A stretch of 64,000 nucleotides of DNA, from assembly GCF_009739905.1 (NCBI RefSeq), contig NZ_CP034279.1, positions 2,480,001 through 2,544,000 on the forward strand. The letters run 5' to 3'. The notes under the pieces were generated by a model. That model was not told where the DNA came from and did no database searches. It saw only the letters and a program-made list of their open reading frames with translations. Below, in pieces: positions 8,732 to 16,951 of this stretch (position 1 is its first letter; each line of letters begins with the position of its first letter). A program made the translations under genes and the position numbers. The stretch comes from Streptomyces ficellus. GTDB lineage: Bacteria > Actinomycetota > Actinomycetes > Streptomycetales > Streptomycetaceae.

Positions 8732-9384
8732 GAGCCCGAGCCTTTCCCGTTGTCCGTCGACTTTCCGGCGCCCGCGGGGACCAGGCCGCGTTCGCGGGCG
8801 TAGTCCTCGAGCATGCCGCGCAGCTGGCGGCGGCCACGGTGCAGCCGGGACATCACCGTACCGATGGGTGTCCCCATGATGTCCGCGATCTCCTTGTACG
8901 CAAAGCCCTCGACGTCGGCCAGGTAGACCGCGATGCGGAACTCCTCGGGGATCGCCTGGAGGGCTTCCTTCACGTCGGAGTCGGGCAGGTGGTCCAGCGC
9001 CTGGGACTCCGCGGACCGCAGGCCGGTGGACATGTGCGACTCGGCGCGGGCGAGCTGCCAGTCCTCGATCTCCTCGGCGGCGCTGCGCTGGGGCTCACGC
9101 TGCTTCTTGCGGTACGAGTTGATGAAGGTGTTGGTGAGGATCCGGTAGAGCCACGCCTTGAGGTTGGTGCCCTCGCGGAACTGGTGGAAGGACCCGTACG
9201 CCTTCGCGTACGTCTCCTGCACGAGGTCCTCCGCGTCGGCGGGGTTGCGCGTCATGCGCAGCGCCGCCGAGTACATCTGGTCGAGGTACTCCAGCGCGTC
9301 GCGCTCGAAACGCGCGTTGCGCTCGGCCGTCGTCTCCTCGTGGCCGTCGTCGGTCCCTGTGTCGGTCCCAGTGACCGGACCCAC
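8728..9384 (-). CDS. sigR: ECF RNA polymerase sigma factor SigR
   Basis: Group IV (ECF) sigma factor that directs the thiol-oxidative stress regulon (thioredoxin, mycothiol, proteases). Sigma region 2 is visible as [20 protein letters not shown] followed by [20 protein letters not shown], and region 4 as [20 protein letters not shown] with [16 protein letters not shown]. The GTG at 9384 lies directly after GGAGGAG and gives a 218-residue protein corresponding to the short, stable isoform. The frame remains open for a further 79 codons upstream (see the extension entry), which fits the known longer unstable form. Followed by rsrA with a 4-base overlap. Confidence 0.95.
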   Translation of the reverse strand: MGPVTGTDTGTDDGHEETTAERNARFERDALEYLDQMYSAALRMTRNPADAEDLVQETYAKAYGSFHQFREGTNLKAWLYRILTNTFINSYRKKQREPQRSAAEEIEDWQLARAESHMSTGLRSAESQALDHLPDSDVKEALQAIPEEFRIAVYLADVEGFAYKEIADIMGTPIGTVMSRLHRGRRQLRGMLEDYARERGLVPAGAGKSTDNGKGSGS

Positions 9385-9585
9385 CTCCTCCAGCGCTGCG
9401 GCGGCGAGACCGAGTGCGGACCCGCTCGAATCGGAGAATAGTCGACCTTCCGGGGACAGGTACTTCCGATTCTTCCCACCCGGTGTGCGGCCCGTCAGGC
9501 CAGGGGCGGTCCTGGCCGCCGGCAGCACGGTCCAGTCCAGCTCGCTGGCTGCCTGCGACCGGCTCGGGCAGATGGTCGAACCCAT
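9385..9585 (-). other. sigR: In-frame 5' extension of sigR: probable long SigR' isoform
   Basis: The frame continues upstream of the SigR GTG without a stop. An ATG at 9585 is preceded by a good ribosome site (AGGAGAGGGAG, about eight bases away) and would add 67 residues; a GTG at 9621 would add 79. In S. coelicolor a longer, proteolytically unstable SigR' is made from the SigR-dependent transcript to give transient positive feedback. The arrangement here, with the stress promoter just upstream, fits that. The choice of start is inference. Confidence 0.6.
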
Positions 9586-9634
9586 GCGACGGACTCCCTC
9601 TCCTGGCTCTTGCGATCTCACCGACGCCCGTCAC

Positions 9635-9662
9635 AACACCGCGCGGGTCCTCCGTCATTCCC
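9635..9662 (-). promoter_or_regulatory. SigR-dependent autoregulatory promoter of sigR-rsrA
   Basis: On the minus strand GGGAAT (9662-9657) is followed 19 bases later by GTT (9637-9635). This is the SigR -35/-10 signature (GGAAT-N18/19-GTT). It sits just upstream of the extended sigR reading frame, so its transcript would begin about 9627 and include the SigR' starts. Matches the known autoregulated second promoter of sigR. Confidence 0.8.
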
Positions 9663-9689
9663 GTCCGCCGGTGTCGGTTCACCCGGGTA

Positions 9690-10325
9690 TCACCGCAGGC
9701 CCTCCACCCACGCGCGCACCGCGCCGGTGATCACCCCCAGTGCGTCCTCCTGGGTGAGGGGCGCCCGCTTCGGCACGGCGAACCCGTGGTCGCCGAAGGG
9801 CACCTCCACCAGCTCGTGGTCCCCCGCCGGGAACTCGGCCGGCCCGCCGAACGGGTCGTTGCCGCCCTGAACGACGAGCGTGGGCACCCCGGCGCCGAGC
9901 AGTTCGTCCGCCCGCGACTTCTCCGGCCTGCCCGGCGGGTGCAGCGGGAAGGACAGAGCCAGTACGGCGCGGGCGCCCAGCTCGCCCGCGGTGCGGCAGG
10001 CCACCCGGGCGCCCGCGCTGCGCCCGCCGGCCACCACGGGCGGGCCGGCCGCGCGGAGCGCGGGCCACAGGTCGCGCCAGGCCTCGTCCAGCCGCTTGGG
10101 CGCGGGGGCCAGCTTCTTGCCGGCGACCCGCCAGGGCTGCTCCACGAGGGCGACGGTCACCCCGGCGGCGGGGAGGGCGGCGGCGAGGGCCTGGAGGTCG
10201 CGGGCCTCGACGCCGCCGCCCGCGCCGTGGCCGAGGGCCAGGACGAGGCGGGCGGCGCCGCCCGGTTCGTACCAGGTGATGCGGGCGTCTCCGAGGCCGG
10301 TCGGGACGGTGTCGGTGGTGGTCAC
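9690..10325 (-). CDS. Alpha/beta hydrolase (KANL3/TEX30-like, dienelactone-hydrolase-type)
   Basis: 211-residue cytosolic hydrolase of unknown substrate. The fold is evident from LVLALGHGAGGG (oxyanion region), the nucleophile elbow GGRSAGARVA with Ser near residue 110, the acid loop VQGGNDPFG, and the catalytic His in GDHGF. No signal peptide. GTG start at 10325. It lies just upstream of the sigR promoter region in the same direction as sigR, about 30 bases before the predicted SigR -35, so it could influence or be separate from that unit; no functional link is evident. Confidence 0.85.
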   Translation of the reverse strand: MTTTDTVPTGLGDARITWYEPGGAARLVLALGHGAGGGVEARDLQALAAALPAAGVTVALVEQPWRVAGKKLAPAPKRLDEAWRDLWPALRAAGPPVVAGGRSAGARVACRTAGELGARAVLALSFPLHPPGRPEKSRADELLGAGVPTLVVQGGNDPFGGPAEFPAGDHELVEVPFGDHGFAVPKRAPLTQEDALGVITGAVRAWVEGLR

Positions 10326-10367
10326 CCGGACATCCTGCCGTCCGTCCGGGCCGGAGGCACGGCCCCT

Positions 10368-10420
10368 CCCCGGGTCAAGCCTCGGGTGCAGCCCCGGGTC
10401 AAGCCTCGGGTGGAGCCCCG
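10368..10420. repeat. Two-copy 24-bp tandem repeat after the SRAP gene
   Basis: Two near-identical 24-bp units (differing at one base: cgggtgcag versus cgggtggag) followed by a partial third. They start three bases downstream of the SRAP stop codon (minus strand) and fill most of the gap to the hydrolase gene. Each unit contains a CCGGG/CCCGG palindrome. See the finding on repeats at gene ends. Confidence 0.75.
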
Positions 10421-10422
10421 GA

Positions 10423-11244
10423 TCAGAAGAGCGTGCCCTCCTCGGGGGCGGCGATCTCCTCCAGGAGTTCGGGGCCGTTGTTGCGGACGTTGCTGACGGC
10501 GGTGGCCACCGGGTAGGCCCGCATCAGGCCGGAGGGCGGCGGGGTGAGCAGGGAGCGCAGGTCGTCCGTGTCCGTGCGGGCCGGGTCCAGCCAGGCGTCC
10601 CACCGGTCGGGCGTCAGCATCAGCGGCATCCGCGGGTGGATGTCGGCCAGCGCGTGCGGTCCCTCGGCGGGAGCGACGCCCAGCGGTTCCTTGTCGGCGT
10701 CGGTGGTGACCACCGAACAGGTGGCCCACCAGGCCTGGGGGTGGTCGGGCGGCAGGGTGGGGTCGCGCCAGAACTCGTACAGCCCGGCCATGGCGAAGAC
10801 GGCCCCGTCGGCGGGCGTGACGAAGTACGGCTGCTTGCGGGGGCGCTTCTTCTTGCCCTGCTCCTCCAGCTGCCGCTCGGCGGCACCGGTGACCCACTCG
10901 AAATAGCCGTCGGCGGGCAGGATGCAGCGGCGCTGGGCGAAGGCCCGCTTGAAGGACGGCTTCTCGTGCAGGGTCTCCGCGCGGGCGTTGATCATCCGTG
11001 CGGCCCCCTCGGGGGTCTTCGACCAGGACGGCACCAGGCCCCACTTGAGGACGCGCAGCTGCCGAACCGGACGGTCCGGATCCGCGTCCTTGTCCTTGAG
11101 GGGGCGTTCGAGGACCGCGTACACCTCCTTGGTGGGGGCCACGTTCCAATCGGGGGCCAGGGTCTCCTTCGGCTCCCATTTCTCTATCTGGAAGAGTCCG
11201 GTCAGATCCTCGGGCCGACGACTCGCCGCATAACGTCCGCACAT
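10423..11244 (-). CDS. SOS response-associated peptidase (SRAP / HMCES / YedK family)
   Basis: 273 residues beginning Met-Cys-Gly-Arg-Tyr: after Met removal Cys2 becomes the N-terminal nucleophile that crosslinks to abasic sites in single-stranded DNA, protecting them. Other family residues are visible: the Asn in MINARAET, the Glu in CILPADGYFEW, and the His in IHPRMP. An upstream in-frame start exists at 11427 but would bury the essential Cys2, so ATG 11244 is firm. An insertion rich in Lys/Arg (EEQGKKKRPRKQP) is typical of actinomycete members. Divergent from the M50 gene with only 52 bases between the starts. Confidence 0.95.
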   Translation of the reverse strand: MCGRYAASRRPEDLTGLFQIEKWEPKETLAPDWNVAPTKEVYAVLERPLKDKDADPDRPVRQLRVLKWGLVPSWSKTPEGAARMINARAETLHEKPSFKRAFAQRRCILPADGYFEWVTGAAERQLEEQGKKKRPRKQPYFVTPADGAVFAMAGLYEFWRDPTLPPDHPQAWWATCSVVTTDADKEPLGVAPAEGPHALADIHPRMPLMLTPDRWDAWLDPARTDTDDLRSLLTPPPSGLMRAYPVATAVSNVRNNGPELLEEIAAPEEGTLF

Positions 11245-11296
11245 ACTTGCCAACACTGCCACGTGCCACCGACACCATGAGGAGCCGTCCGAGAAA

Positions 11297-11989
11297 ATGG
11301 CCAGCACCGACTTCCTCGGTACCCAGCCCGCCCCGGACCTGTGGCTCGTCGTCGTCACCGCCGTCGCGGCCCTCGTGGTCACCGTCCCGCACCCGGTGTG
11401 GCGGGTGGCGCGCAACGCGGTCACCATCGCCCACGAGGGTGGTCACGGGCTGATCGCCCTGCTCACGGGCCGCCGCCTGGACGGCATCAGGCTCCACTCC
11501 GACACCAGCGGTCTCACCGTGAGCCGGGGCAGGCCCACCGGGCTCGGCATGATCCTGACCGCGGCCGCGGGCTACACGGCGCCGTCCCTGCTCGGTCTGG
11601 GCGGGGCGTGGCTGCTGGCCGCCCACCGGATCACCCTGCTGCTCTGGATCGCCACCGCGCTGCTGATCGCCATGCTGGTGATGATCCGCAACGCGTACGG
11701 GGTGCTCACCGTGGTCCTGTCGGGGGCGGCGTTCCTGCTGGTGTCGTGGCTGACGGAGCCGGACGTGCAGGCGGCGTTCGCGTACAGCGCGGTGTGGTTC
11801 CTGCTGCTGGGCGGGGTACGCCCGGTCTTCGAGCTCCAGCGCAAGCGGCGGCACGGCGGGGCGCCGGACTCGGACGCGGACCAGCTCGCCCGGCTCACGA
11901 ACGTCCCGGCCGCCCTGTGGCTGTTCTTCTTCCACGCCGTCACCCTGTGCTCCCTGATCGGTGGCGGTCGCTGGCTGCTCGGCCTGTGA
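11297..11989 (+). CDS. M50B-type membrane metallopeptidase
   Basis: 230-residue polytopic membrane protein with about six membrane segments. The zinc motif HEGGH (residues about 46-50, HExxH) lies in the second hydrophobic segment as in site-2-protease-like M50 enzymes. A second DG-type ligand motif typical of S2P is not clear; the later aspartates lie in the cytosolic loop after RKRRHGG. Substrate unknown; candidates would be membrane-anchored regulators. ATG 11297 has weak SD; the gene is divergent from the SRAP gene and 37 bases upstream of aroA. Confidence 0.8.
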   Translation: MASTDFLGTQPAPDLWLVVVTAVAALVVTVPHPVWRVARNAVTIAHEGGHGLIALLTGRRLDGIRLHSDTSGLTVSRGRPTGLGMILTAAAGYTAPSLLGLGGAWLLAAHRITLLLWIATALLIAMLVMIRNAYGVLTVVLSGAAFLLVSWLTEPDVQAAFAYSAVWFLLLGGVRPVFELQRKRRHGGAPDSDADQLARLTNVPAALWLFFFHAVTLCSLIGGGRWLLGL

Positions 11990-12026
11990 TCGGCCGTGAC
12001 CACCTGCCCCGTCTAAAGTGAGGGGC

Positions 12027-13343
12027 ATGACCGAAACACCCGCACAGCTCGATCTCTGGCCGGCCCCGTACGCGAGTGGAGCCGTGGACGCGACCGTCAC
12101 CGTGCCCGGGTCCAAGTCGGTCACCAACCGGGCCCTGGTGCTCGCCGCGCTCGCCTCCGAGCCGGGCTGGCTGCGGCATCCGCTGCGCTCGCGCGACACC
12201 CTGCTGATGGCGGAGGCCCTGCGCACCATGGGCGTCGGCATCGAGGAGGGCGTGGGCCCGGACGGCACGGGCGAGCGGTGGCGCGTCATCCCCGCGGGCC
12301 TACACGGTCCCGCGCAGGTCGACGTCGGCAACGCGGGCACGGTCATGCGCTTCCTCCCGCCGGTCGCGACGCTCGCCGCCGGCCCGGTCCGCTTCGACGG
12401 CGACCCGCGCTCCCACGAGCGGCCGCTGCACGGCGTGATCGACGCCCTGCGCGTCCTGGGCGCCCGGATCGACGACGACGCGCGCGGCTCGCTGCCGCTG
12501 ACGGTGCACGGGGCGGGCGCCCTGGAGGGCGGCTCCGTGGAGATCGACGCCTCGTCGTCGTCCCAGTTCGTCAGCGCCCTGCTGCTGTCCGCGCCGCGCT
12601 TCAACCAGGGCGTCGAGGTACGGCACACGGGCGCCACGCTGCCCTCGATGCCGCACATCCGGATGACGGTCGACATGCTGCGCGCGGTGGGCGCCCAGGT
12701 CGACGAGCCGGAGACGGGCGGCGAGCCGAACGTGTGGCGGGTCTCCCCCTCGGCGCTGCTGGGCCGCGACCTGACCGTCGAGCCCGACCTGTCCAACGCG
12801 CAGCCGTTCCTGGCCGCCGCGCTGGTCACCGGCGGACGGGTCACCGTTCCCGACTGGCCGGAGCGCACCACCCAGCCCGGTGACGCGCTGCGGGAGATCT
12901 TCACCGAGATGGGTGGCTCCTGCGAGCTGACCGAGCAGGGCCTCACCTTCACAGGTACGGGCACGATCCACGGCATCGACGTGGACCTGGGCGAGGTCGG
13001 CGAGCTGACGCCCGGCATCGCGGCGGTCGCGGCCCTCGCCGACTCGCCGTCCACCCTGCGCGGCGTGGCCCACCTGCGCCTGCACGAGACGGACCGGCTG
13101 GCCGCGCTGACCAAGGAGATCAACGAGCTGGGCGGCGACGTCACGGAGACGGCGGACGGCCTGCACATCCGCCCGCGCCCGCTGCACGGCGGGGTGTTCC
13201 ACACGTACGACGACCACCGGATGGCGACGGCCGGTTCGGTCATCGGCCTCGCCGTCCGGGGCGTGGAGATCGAGAACGTGGCGACGACCGCGAAGACCCT
13301 TCCGGACTTCCCGCGGATGTGGACCGGAATGCTCGAGGCCTGA
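12027..13343 (+). CDS. aroA: 3-phosphoshikimate 1-carboxyvinyltransferase (EPSP synthase)
   Basis: Sixth step of the shikimate pathway: joins shikimate-3-phosphate and phosphoenolpyruvate. 438 residues. Signature blocks: [15 protein letters not shown] (S3P/PEP-binding Lys), [25 protein letters not shown], the [12 protein letters not shown]3P loop, [10 protein letters not shown], and the C-terminal [10 protein letters not shown] and DDHRMA. The ATG at 12027 follows GAGGGGC; a GTG nine bases earlier is in frame but lacks its own SD. Followed by rsgA after only four bases, so the two form one transcriptional unit. Confidence 0.96.
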   Translation: MTETPAQLDLWPAPYASGAVDATVTVPGSKSVTNRALVLAALASEPGWLRHPLRSRDTLLMAEALRTMGVGIEEGVGPDGTGERWRVIPAGLHGPAQVDVGNAGTVMRFLPPVATLAAGPVRFDGDPRSHERPLHGVIDALRVLGARIDDDARGSLPLTVHGAGALEGGSVEIDASSSSQFVSALLLSAPRFNQGVEVRHTGATLPSMPHIRMTVDMLRAVGAQVDEPETGGEPNVWRVSPSALLGRDLTVEPDLSNAQPFLAAALVTGGRVTVPDWPERTTQPGDALREIFTEMGGSCELTEQGLTFTGTGTIHGIDVDLGEVGELTPGIAAVAALADSPSTLRGVAHLRLHETDRLAALTKEINELGGDVTETADGLHIRPRPLHGGVFHTYDDHRMATAGSVIGLAVRGVEIENVATTAKTLPDFPRMWTGMLEA

Positions 13344-13347
13344 CGAC

Positions 13348-14361
13348 ATGCGCCGCTACGGCAAGCACACCGACGAGGACGACATCCGTTCCCGCCCCAA
13401 CCGCAAGGGCAACCGGCCGCGGACCAACATCCGCCCCAAGCACGAGGACGCCGCCGAGGGCATGGTCCTCACCGTGGACCGCGGCCGGCTGACCTGCCTC
13501 GTCGACGACCGGGTCGTCATGGCGATGAAGGCCCGCGAGCTGGGCCGCAAGGCGGCCGTCGTCGGTGACCGGGTCTCCCTGGTGGGTGACATGTCCGGCA
13601 AGAAGGACACCCTCGCGCGGATCGTGCGCATCGAGGAGCGCGCCTCGGTGCTGCGCCGCACCGCCGACGACGACGACCCCTTCGAGCGGGTCGTGGTCGC
13701 CAACGCGGACCAGCTGGCCATCGTGACCGCGCTCGCCGACCCCGAGCCCCGGCCCCGGCTGATCGACCGGTGCCTGGTCGCCGCGTTCGACGGGGGCCTG
13801 GAGCCACTGCTGGTGCTCACCAAGTCGGACCTGGCCCCGCCCGAGAAGCTGCTGGAGCTGTACGGCGCGCTGGACATCCCGTACGTGGTGACGAGCCAGG
13901 ACGAGCTGTACGACGGGCACACCGCCGCCGACCGGGTCCGCGAGCACCTGGACGGGCGCACCACGGCGTTCGTGGGCCATTCGGGCGTCGGCAAGACGAC
14001 GCTGGTCAACGCGCTGGTGCCGGAGGACCGCCGGAGGACCACCGGCCTGGTCAACGCGGTGACGGGCCGTGGCCGGCACACCACCACCTCGGCGCTGGCC
14101 CTGCCGCTGGACCGCGCGGACGGGTGGGTGATCGACACTCCGGGCGTACGGTCGTTCGGGCTGCACCACGTCGACCCGTCCCGGGTGATCAACGCCTTCC
14201 CGGACCTGGAGCCGGGCACCGAGAACTGCCCGCGCGCGTGCAGCCACGACGAGCCGGACTGCGGGCTGGACGCCTGGGTGGCCGAGGGGCACGCCGACCC
14301 CGCCCGGCTGTATTCACTGCGGCGACTTCTCGCCACCCGGGAGCGACGCGAGGGCGACTGA
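13348..14361 (+). CDS. rsgA: Ribosome small-subunit-dependent GTPase A
   Basis: Late 30S assembly GTPase. 337 residues with the circularly permuted G domain expected of RsgA: NKxD-type TKSD (about residue 157) precedes the P-loop GHSGVGKTT (about 210-218) and DTPG (about 262). An OB-fold precedes it (residues about 35-100) and the C-terminal zinc finger is present as CPRACSHDEPDC. The basic N-terminal tail (RSRPNRKGNRPRTN) probably touches rRNA. Four bases after aroA, implying co-expression. Confidence 0.96.
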   Translation: MRRYGKHTDEDDIRSRPNRKGNRPRTNIRPKHEDAAEGMVLTVDRGRLTCLVDDRVVMAMKARELGRKAAVVGDRVSLVGDMSGKKDTLARIVRIEERASVLRRTADDDDPFERVVVANADQLAIVTALADPEPRPRLIDRCLVAAFDGGLEPLLVLTKSDLAPPEKLLELYGALDIPYVVTSQDELYDGHTAADRVREHLDGRTTAFVGHSGVGKTTLVNALVPEDRRRTTGLVNAVTGRGRHTTTSALALPLDRADGWVIDTPGVRSFGLHHVDPSRVINAFPDLEPGTENCPRACSHDEPDCGLDAWVAEGHADPARLYSLRRLLATRERREGD

Positions 14362-14472
14362 GGCGCGCCCGTGCGCGATCGGTGCCGGTGGGTAAGTGCA
14401 TAATCGCACCAAGTGACACGAAGCAGTCACCGACATCACTCACCGAGGTCACTGACGCGGGAGGCACGGACG

Positions 14473-14796
14473 ATGGCGTGGCTGCTGGTGATTGTCGCCG
14501 GGTTCCTGGAGACGGGTTTCGCGGTCTGCCTCAAGCTGTCGCACGGTTTCACCCGGCTGTGGCCGACGGTCGCGTTCGCCTGCTTCGCCCTGGGCAGCTT
14601 CGGTCTGCTGACGCTGTCGCTGCGGAAGCTGGACGTGGGTCCGGCGTACGCGGTGTGGACCGGCATCGGGGCGGCGGGCACCGCCATCTACGGCATGATC
14701 TTCCTCGGTGACCTGGTGTCCACCCTGAAGATCATCTCGATCTCGCTGGTCATCCTCGGGGTCATCGGACTTCAGCTGTCGGGCTCGTCGCACTGA
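14473..14796 (+). CDS. Small multidrug resistance (SMR) transporter, SugE/Gdx-like
   Basis: 107 residues, four membrane helices, functions as an antiparallel homodimer in the plasma membrane. The essential helix-1 carboxylate is Glu13 (AGFLETGFAV), and the Gdx-type signature AYAVWTGIGAAGTA follows in helix 3, which favours the guanidinium-exporter branch over the broad multidrug (EmrE) branch. A conserved Trp after Glu13 in known Gdx proteins is Phe16 here. ATG 14473 follows GGGAGG; an in-frame GTG 20 codons upstream is unlikely. A possible -10 (CATAAT) lies about 75 bases upstream. The 3' end overlaps the convergent tetR-type gene by 35 bases. Confidence 0.88.
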   Translation: MAWLLVIVAGFLETGFAVCLKLSHGFTRLWPTVAFACFALGSFGLLTLSLRKLDVGPAYAVWTGIGAAGTAIYGMIFLGDLVSTLKIISISLVILGVIGLQLSGSSH

Positions 14797-15394
14797 CGCC
14801 GAGCAGGCCGCGCAGCAGCGCCTCCAGCCCCGGCCCACCGGACTCCTCCGGTACGCCCGGCGCGACGACGTACGACAGGGCCAGCCGCACCGCCAGCTCG
14901 CACACCTCCGCGCCGGGATCGCCGCCGGCCCGCGCCAGGGCCGCCCGGGACCGCTCCCGTACGGCCGCCAGCAGTTCGCCCGGGGCGGGCGCGCCCGCGT
15001 CGGCACGGCGCTGCGCGGGGGCGCCGGCCAGGACCCGGGAGCGGACGGGGGCGGGGCGCGGCGCCGGCAGGCGGTCGCCCCAGCAGCCGGTGAGCAGCGC
15101 CCGCAGCAGGGGCCGCGCGGCGGCCTGCCCGACGGTCCACTCCGCCACGGAGACCAGCCGCCCGGCCGCGTCGGACCGGACCGCCAGGGCGCGTTCGACA
15201 CCGCGCAGGTAGGCGTCGGCCTCACGGCGCACCAGAGCGCGGGCGAGGCCCTCCTTGCTGCCGAACTCGTTGTAGAGGGTCTGCCGGGAGACCCCGGCGG
15301 CGGACGCCACGTCGACCATCCGGACCGCCGGCCAGGGCAGCAGGGCGAGCGCCTCCTGCGCGGCGTTCAGCAGTGCTTCGCGTGTGGTGGGCAT
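14762..15394 (-). CDS. TetR/AcrR family transcriptional regulator
   Basis: 210 residues. N-terminal helix-turn-helix MPTTREALLNAAQEALALLP ... VDVASAAGVSRQTLYNEFGS matches TetR repressors; the C-terminal ligand domain is Ala/Arg-rich and unassigned. ATG 15394 chosen because the HTH begins immediately; upstream codons to 15505 run through the intergenic region. Divergent from hisN (109 bases) with an inverted repeat of TTGAC in the gap, a plausible site for autoregulation. Convergent overlap with the SMR gene suggests, but does not prove, that it also controls that transporter. Confidence 0.9.
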   Translation of the reverse strand: MPTTREALLNAAQEALALLPWPAVRMVDVASAAGVSRQTLYNEFGSKEGLARALVRREADAYLRGVERALAVRSDAAGRLVSVAEWTVGQAAARPLLRALLTGCWGDRLPAPRPAPVRSRVLAGAPAQRRADAGAPAPGELLAAVRERSRAALARAGGDPGAEVCELAVRLALSYVVAPGVPEESGGPGLEALLRGLLGVSATSPTAEVR

Positions 15395-15434
15395 CGTCGC
15401 CTCCCGGGCCGTCGGCTCGGCTCTGCGCTCAGAG

Positions 15435-15459
15435 TTGACGTGCGGCCACACCCTGTCAA
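15435..15459. promoter_or_regulatory. Inverted TTGAC repeat between tetR-type gene and hisN
   Basis: TTGAC at 15435-15439 and GTCAA at 15455-15459 form an inverted repeat in the divergent gap. Each half could act as a -35 element pointing toward one of the two genes (TTGACA for the regulator, TTGACG for hisN), so the two promoters would overlap face to back. A TetR protein bound here could block both. Inference from sequence only. Confidence 0.45.
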
Positions 15460-15503
15460 TAGGCGCCGCCGGGGTGGCAGGACCACCGGGATAGAGTCGG
15501 CGC

Positions 15504-16310
15504 ATGGCCGATTACCACGATGATCTGCGTCTTGCCCACGTCCTCGCGGACACCGCCGACGCCGCCACCATGGACCGGTTCCGGGCGCTGGACCTGAAGG
15601 TCGAGACCAAGCCGGACATGACCCCGGTGAGCGAGGCCGACAAGGCGGCCGAGGAGCTGATCCGCGGCAACCTCCAGCGGGCCCGGCCACGGGACGCGGT
15701 CCTCGGCGAGGAGTACGGCGTCGAGGGCACCGGCCCGCGCCGCTGGGTGATCGACCCGATCGACGGCACCAAGAACTACGTGCGCGGGGTCCCCGTGTGG
15801 GCGACGCTGATCGCGCTGATGGAGGCGGGTCCCGGCGGCTTCCAGCCGGTCGTGGGCGTGGTGTCGGCGCCGGCCCTGGGCCGCCGCTGGTGGGCCGCGA
15901 AGGGGCTGGGGGCGTACACGGGGCGCAGCCTGACGTCGGCGACGCGGATCCACGTGTCGAAGGTGGCGGAGCTGTCGGACGCCTCGTTCGCGTACTCCTC
16001 GCTGAGCGGCTGGGAGGAGCAGGGGCGGCTGGAGGGCTTCCTCGGCCTCACGCGCGCGTGCTGGCGGACGCGCGGCTACGGCGACTTCTGGCCGTACATG
16101 ATGGTGGCGGAGGGTTCGGTGGACCTCTGCGCCGAGCCGGAGCTTTCGCTGTGGGACATGGCGGCGCCCGCGATCGTCGTCCAGGAGGCGGGCGGCATGT
16201 ACACCGGCCTCGACGGGCGGCCGGGCCCGCACGGCGGCAACGCGGCGGCGTCAAACGGGCTGCTGCACGAGGAACTGCTCGGACACCTGAACGGCCGTCA
16301 CCTCGCGTAG
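15504..16310 (+). CDS. hisN: Histidinol-phosphatase, inositol-monophosphatase type
   Basis: Penultimate step of histidine synthesis in actinomycetes, which use an IMPase-fold enzyme instead of a HisB/HisJ phosphatase. 268 residues. Metal and phosphate motifs are clear: GEEYG, DPIDGTKNYVRG (about 82-93) and LSLWDMAAPA (about 216-225). The RGYGDFWPYMMVAEG segment is typical of HisN as against general inositol phosphatases. Directly after the stop lies a 7-bp inverted repeat (16311-16326, tggcgcg/cgcgcca) that may act as a terminator. Confidence 0.93.
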   Translation: MADYHDDLRLAHVLADTADAATMDRFRALDLKVETKPDMTPVSEADKAAEELIRGNLQRARPRDAVLGEEYGVEGTGPRRWVIDPIDGTKNYVRGVPVWATLIALMEAGPGGFQPVVGVVSAPALGRRWWAAKGLGAYTGRSLTSATRIHVSKVAELSDASFAYSSLSGWEEQGRLEGFLGLTRACWRTRGYGDFWPYMMVAEGSVDLCAEPELSLWDMAAPAIVVQEAGGMYTGLDGRPGPHGGNAAASNGLLHEELLGHLNGRHLA

Positions 16311-16394
16311 TGGCGCGTGCGCGCCAGGTGGTGCACACCCCTTGTTGAGGGCCTCGCGGGCTGCCACTCTGAGAGTCCCCCCGCTTGTGAACTT

Positions 16395-16420
16395 GTGAAT
16401 CCTTTCTCATGGGGATTCAC
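16395..16420. promoter_or_regulatory. Inverted repeat abutting the CBS-gene ribosome site
   Basis: An 8-bp perfect inverted repeat (gtgaatcc ... ggattcac, 10-base loop) ends one base before the strong SD AAGGAGG of the CBS-domain gene. It could be an operator or an mRNA hairpin that affects ribosome access. It is notably AT-rich for the region. Confidence 0.5.
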
Positions 16421-16440
16421 CAAGGAGGTGGCTTACGCCC

Positions 16441-16845
16441 ATGCTCGTCCGTGACGCCATGAGCACGGTGGTCCTCACCATCGGCCCCGCACACACCCTC
16501 CGCCAGGCGGCCGCACTGATGGCGGCGCGCCGCGTCGGTGCGGCGGTCGTCCTCGACCACGACGGAAGCGGCCTCGGCATCCTCACCGAGCGCGACATCC
16601 TCGTCTCCGTGGGAGCCGGCCAGAACCCCGACCGGGAGACCGCCGGAGCGCACACCACCACCGACGTCGTCTTCGCGGCGCCGGGCTGGACCCTGGCGGA
16701 AGCCGCCCAGGCCATGGCCCACGGCGGCTTCCGGCACCTGATCGTGCTGGACGGCGACGGGCCGGTCGGCATCGTCTCCGTACGCGACATCATCCGCTGC
16801 TGGGCGCCGGTGCGGCTGCGCGAGGCCAGCCTGACCGCCGGGTAG
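16441..16845 (+). CDS. CBS-domain pair protein
   Basis: 134 residues consisting of two CBS motifs (residues about 5-60 and 70-125; note AALMAARRVGAAVVLD, LGILTERDIL, GGFRHLIVLD and VGIVSVRDII). Such stand-alone CBS pairs bind adenosyl ligands (AMP, ATP, SAM, NAD) or c-di-AMP and act as regulators or sensors. No partner is adjacent. SD AAGGAGG is 12 bases from the ATG, longer than ideal, but no other start fits. It is monocistronic, with terminators on both sides, and the leader contains a hairpin directly before the SD. Confidence 0.9.
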   Translation: MLVRDAMSTVVLTIGPAHTLRQAAALMAARRVGAAVVLDHDGSGLGILTERDILVSVGAGQNPDRETAGAHTTTDVVFAAPGWTLAEAAQAMAHGGFRHLIVLDGDGPVGIVSVRDIIRCWAPVRLREASLTAG

Positions 16846-16889
16846 CCGGCGCGCCGGACGGCCGACCGGGCCCCTGCGGCCGTACGGCG

Positions 16890-16924
16890 AGAGGGCCGGC
16901 CCCCGCGACGGGAGCCGGCCCTCT
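16890..16924. terminator. Bidirectional terminator between CBS gene and katA
   Basis: An 11-bp perfect stem (agagggccggc / gccggccctct) with a 13-base loop between two convergent stop codons. Serves both genes. Confidence 0.75.
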
Positions 16925-16951
16925 GCCTTACGACAAGCGATCCAGTGCTGT

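Noticed and set aside
10322..13243. A 973-codon open frame on the minus strand across aroA, the M50 gene and SRAP
   Set aside because: It crosses three convincing genes in other frames and has no domain or SD; long antisense frames are expected at this GC content.
14362..14472. Possible guanidine riboswitch upstream of the SugE/Gdx-like gene
   Set aside because: The conserved ACGR-type elements and paired stems of the known guanidine classes were not found; only a -10-like CATAAT and imperfect tcaccga repeats are visible.
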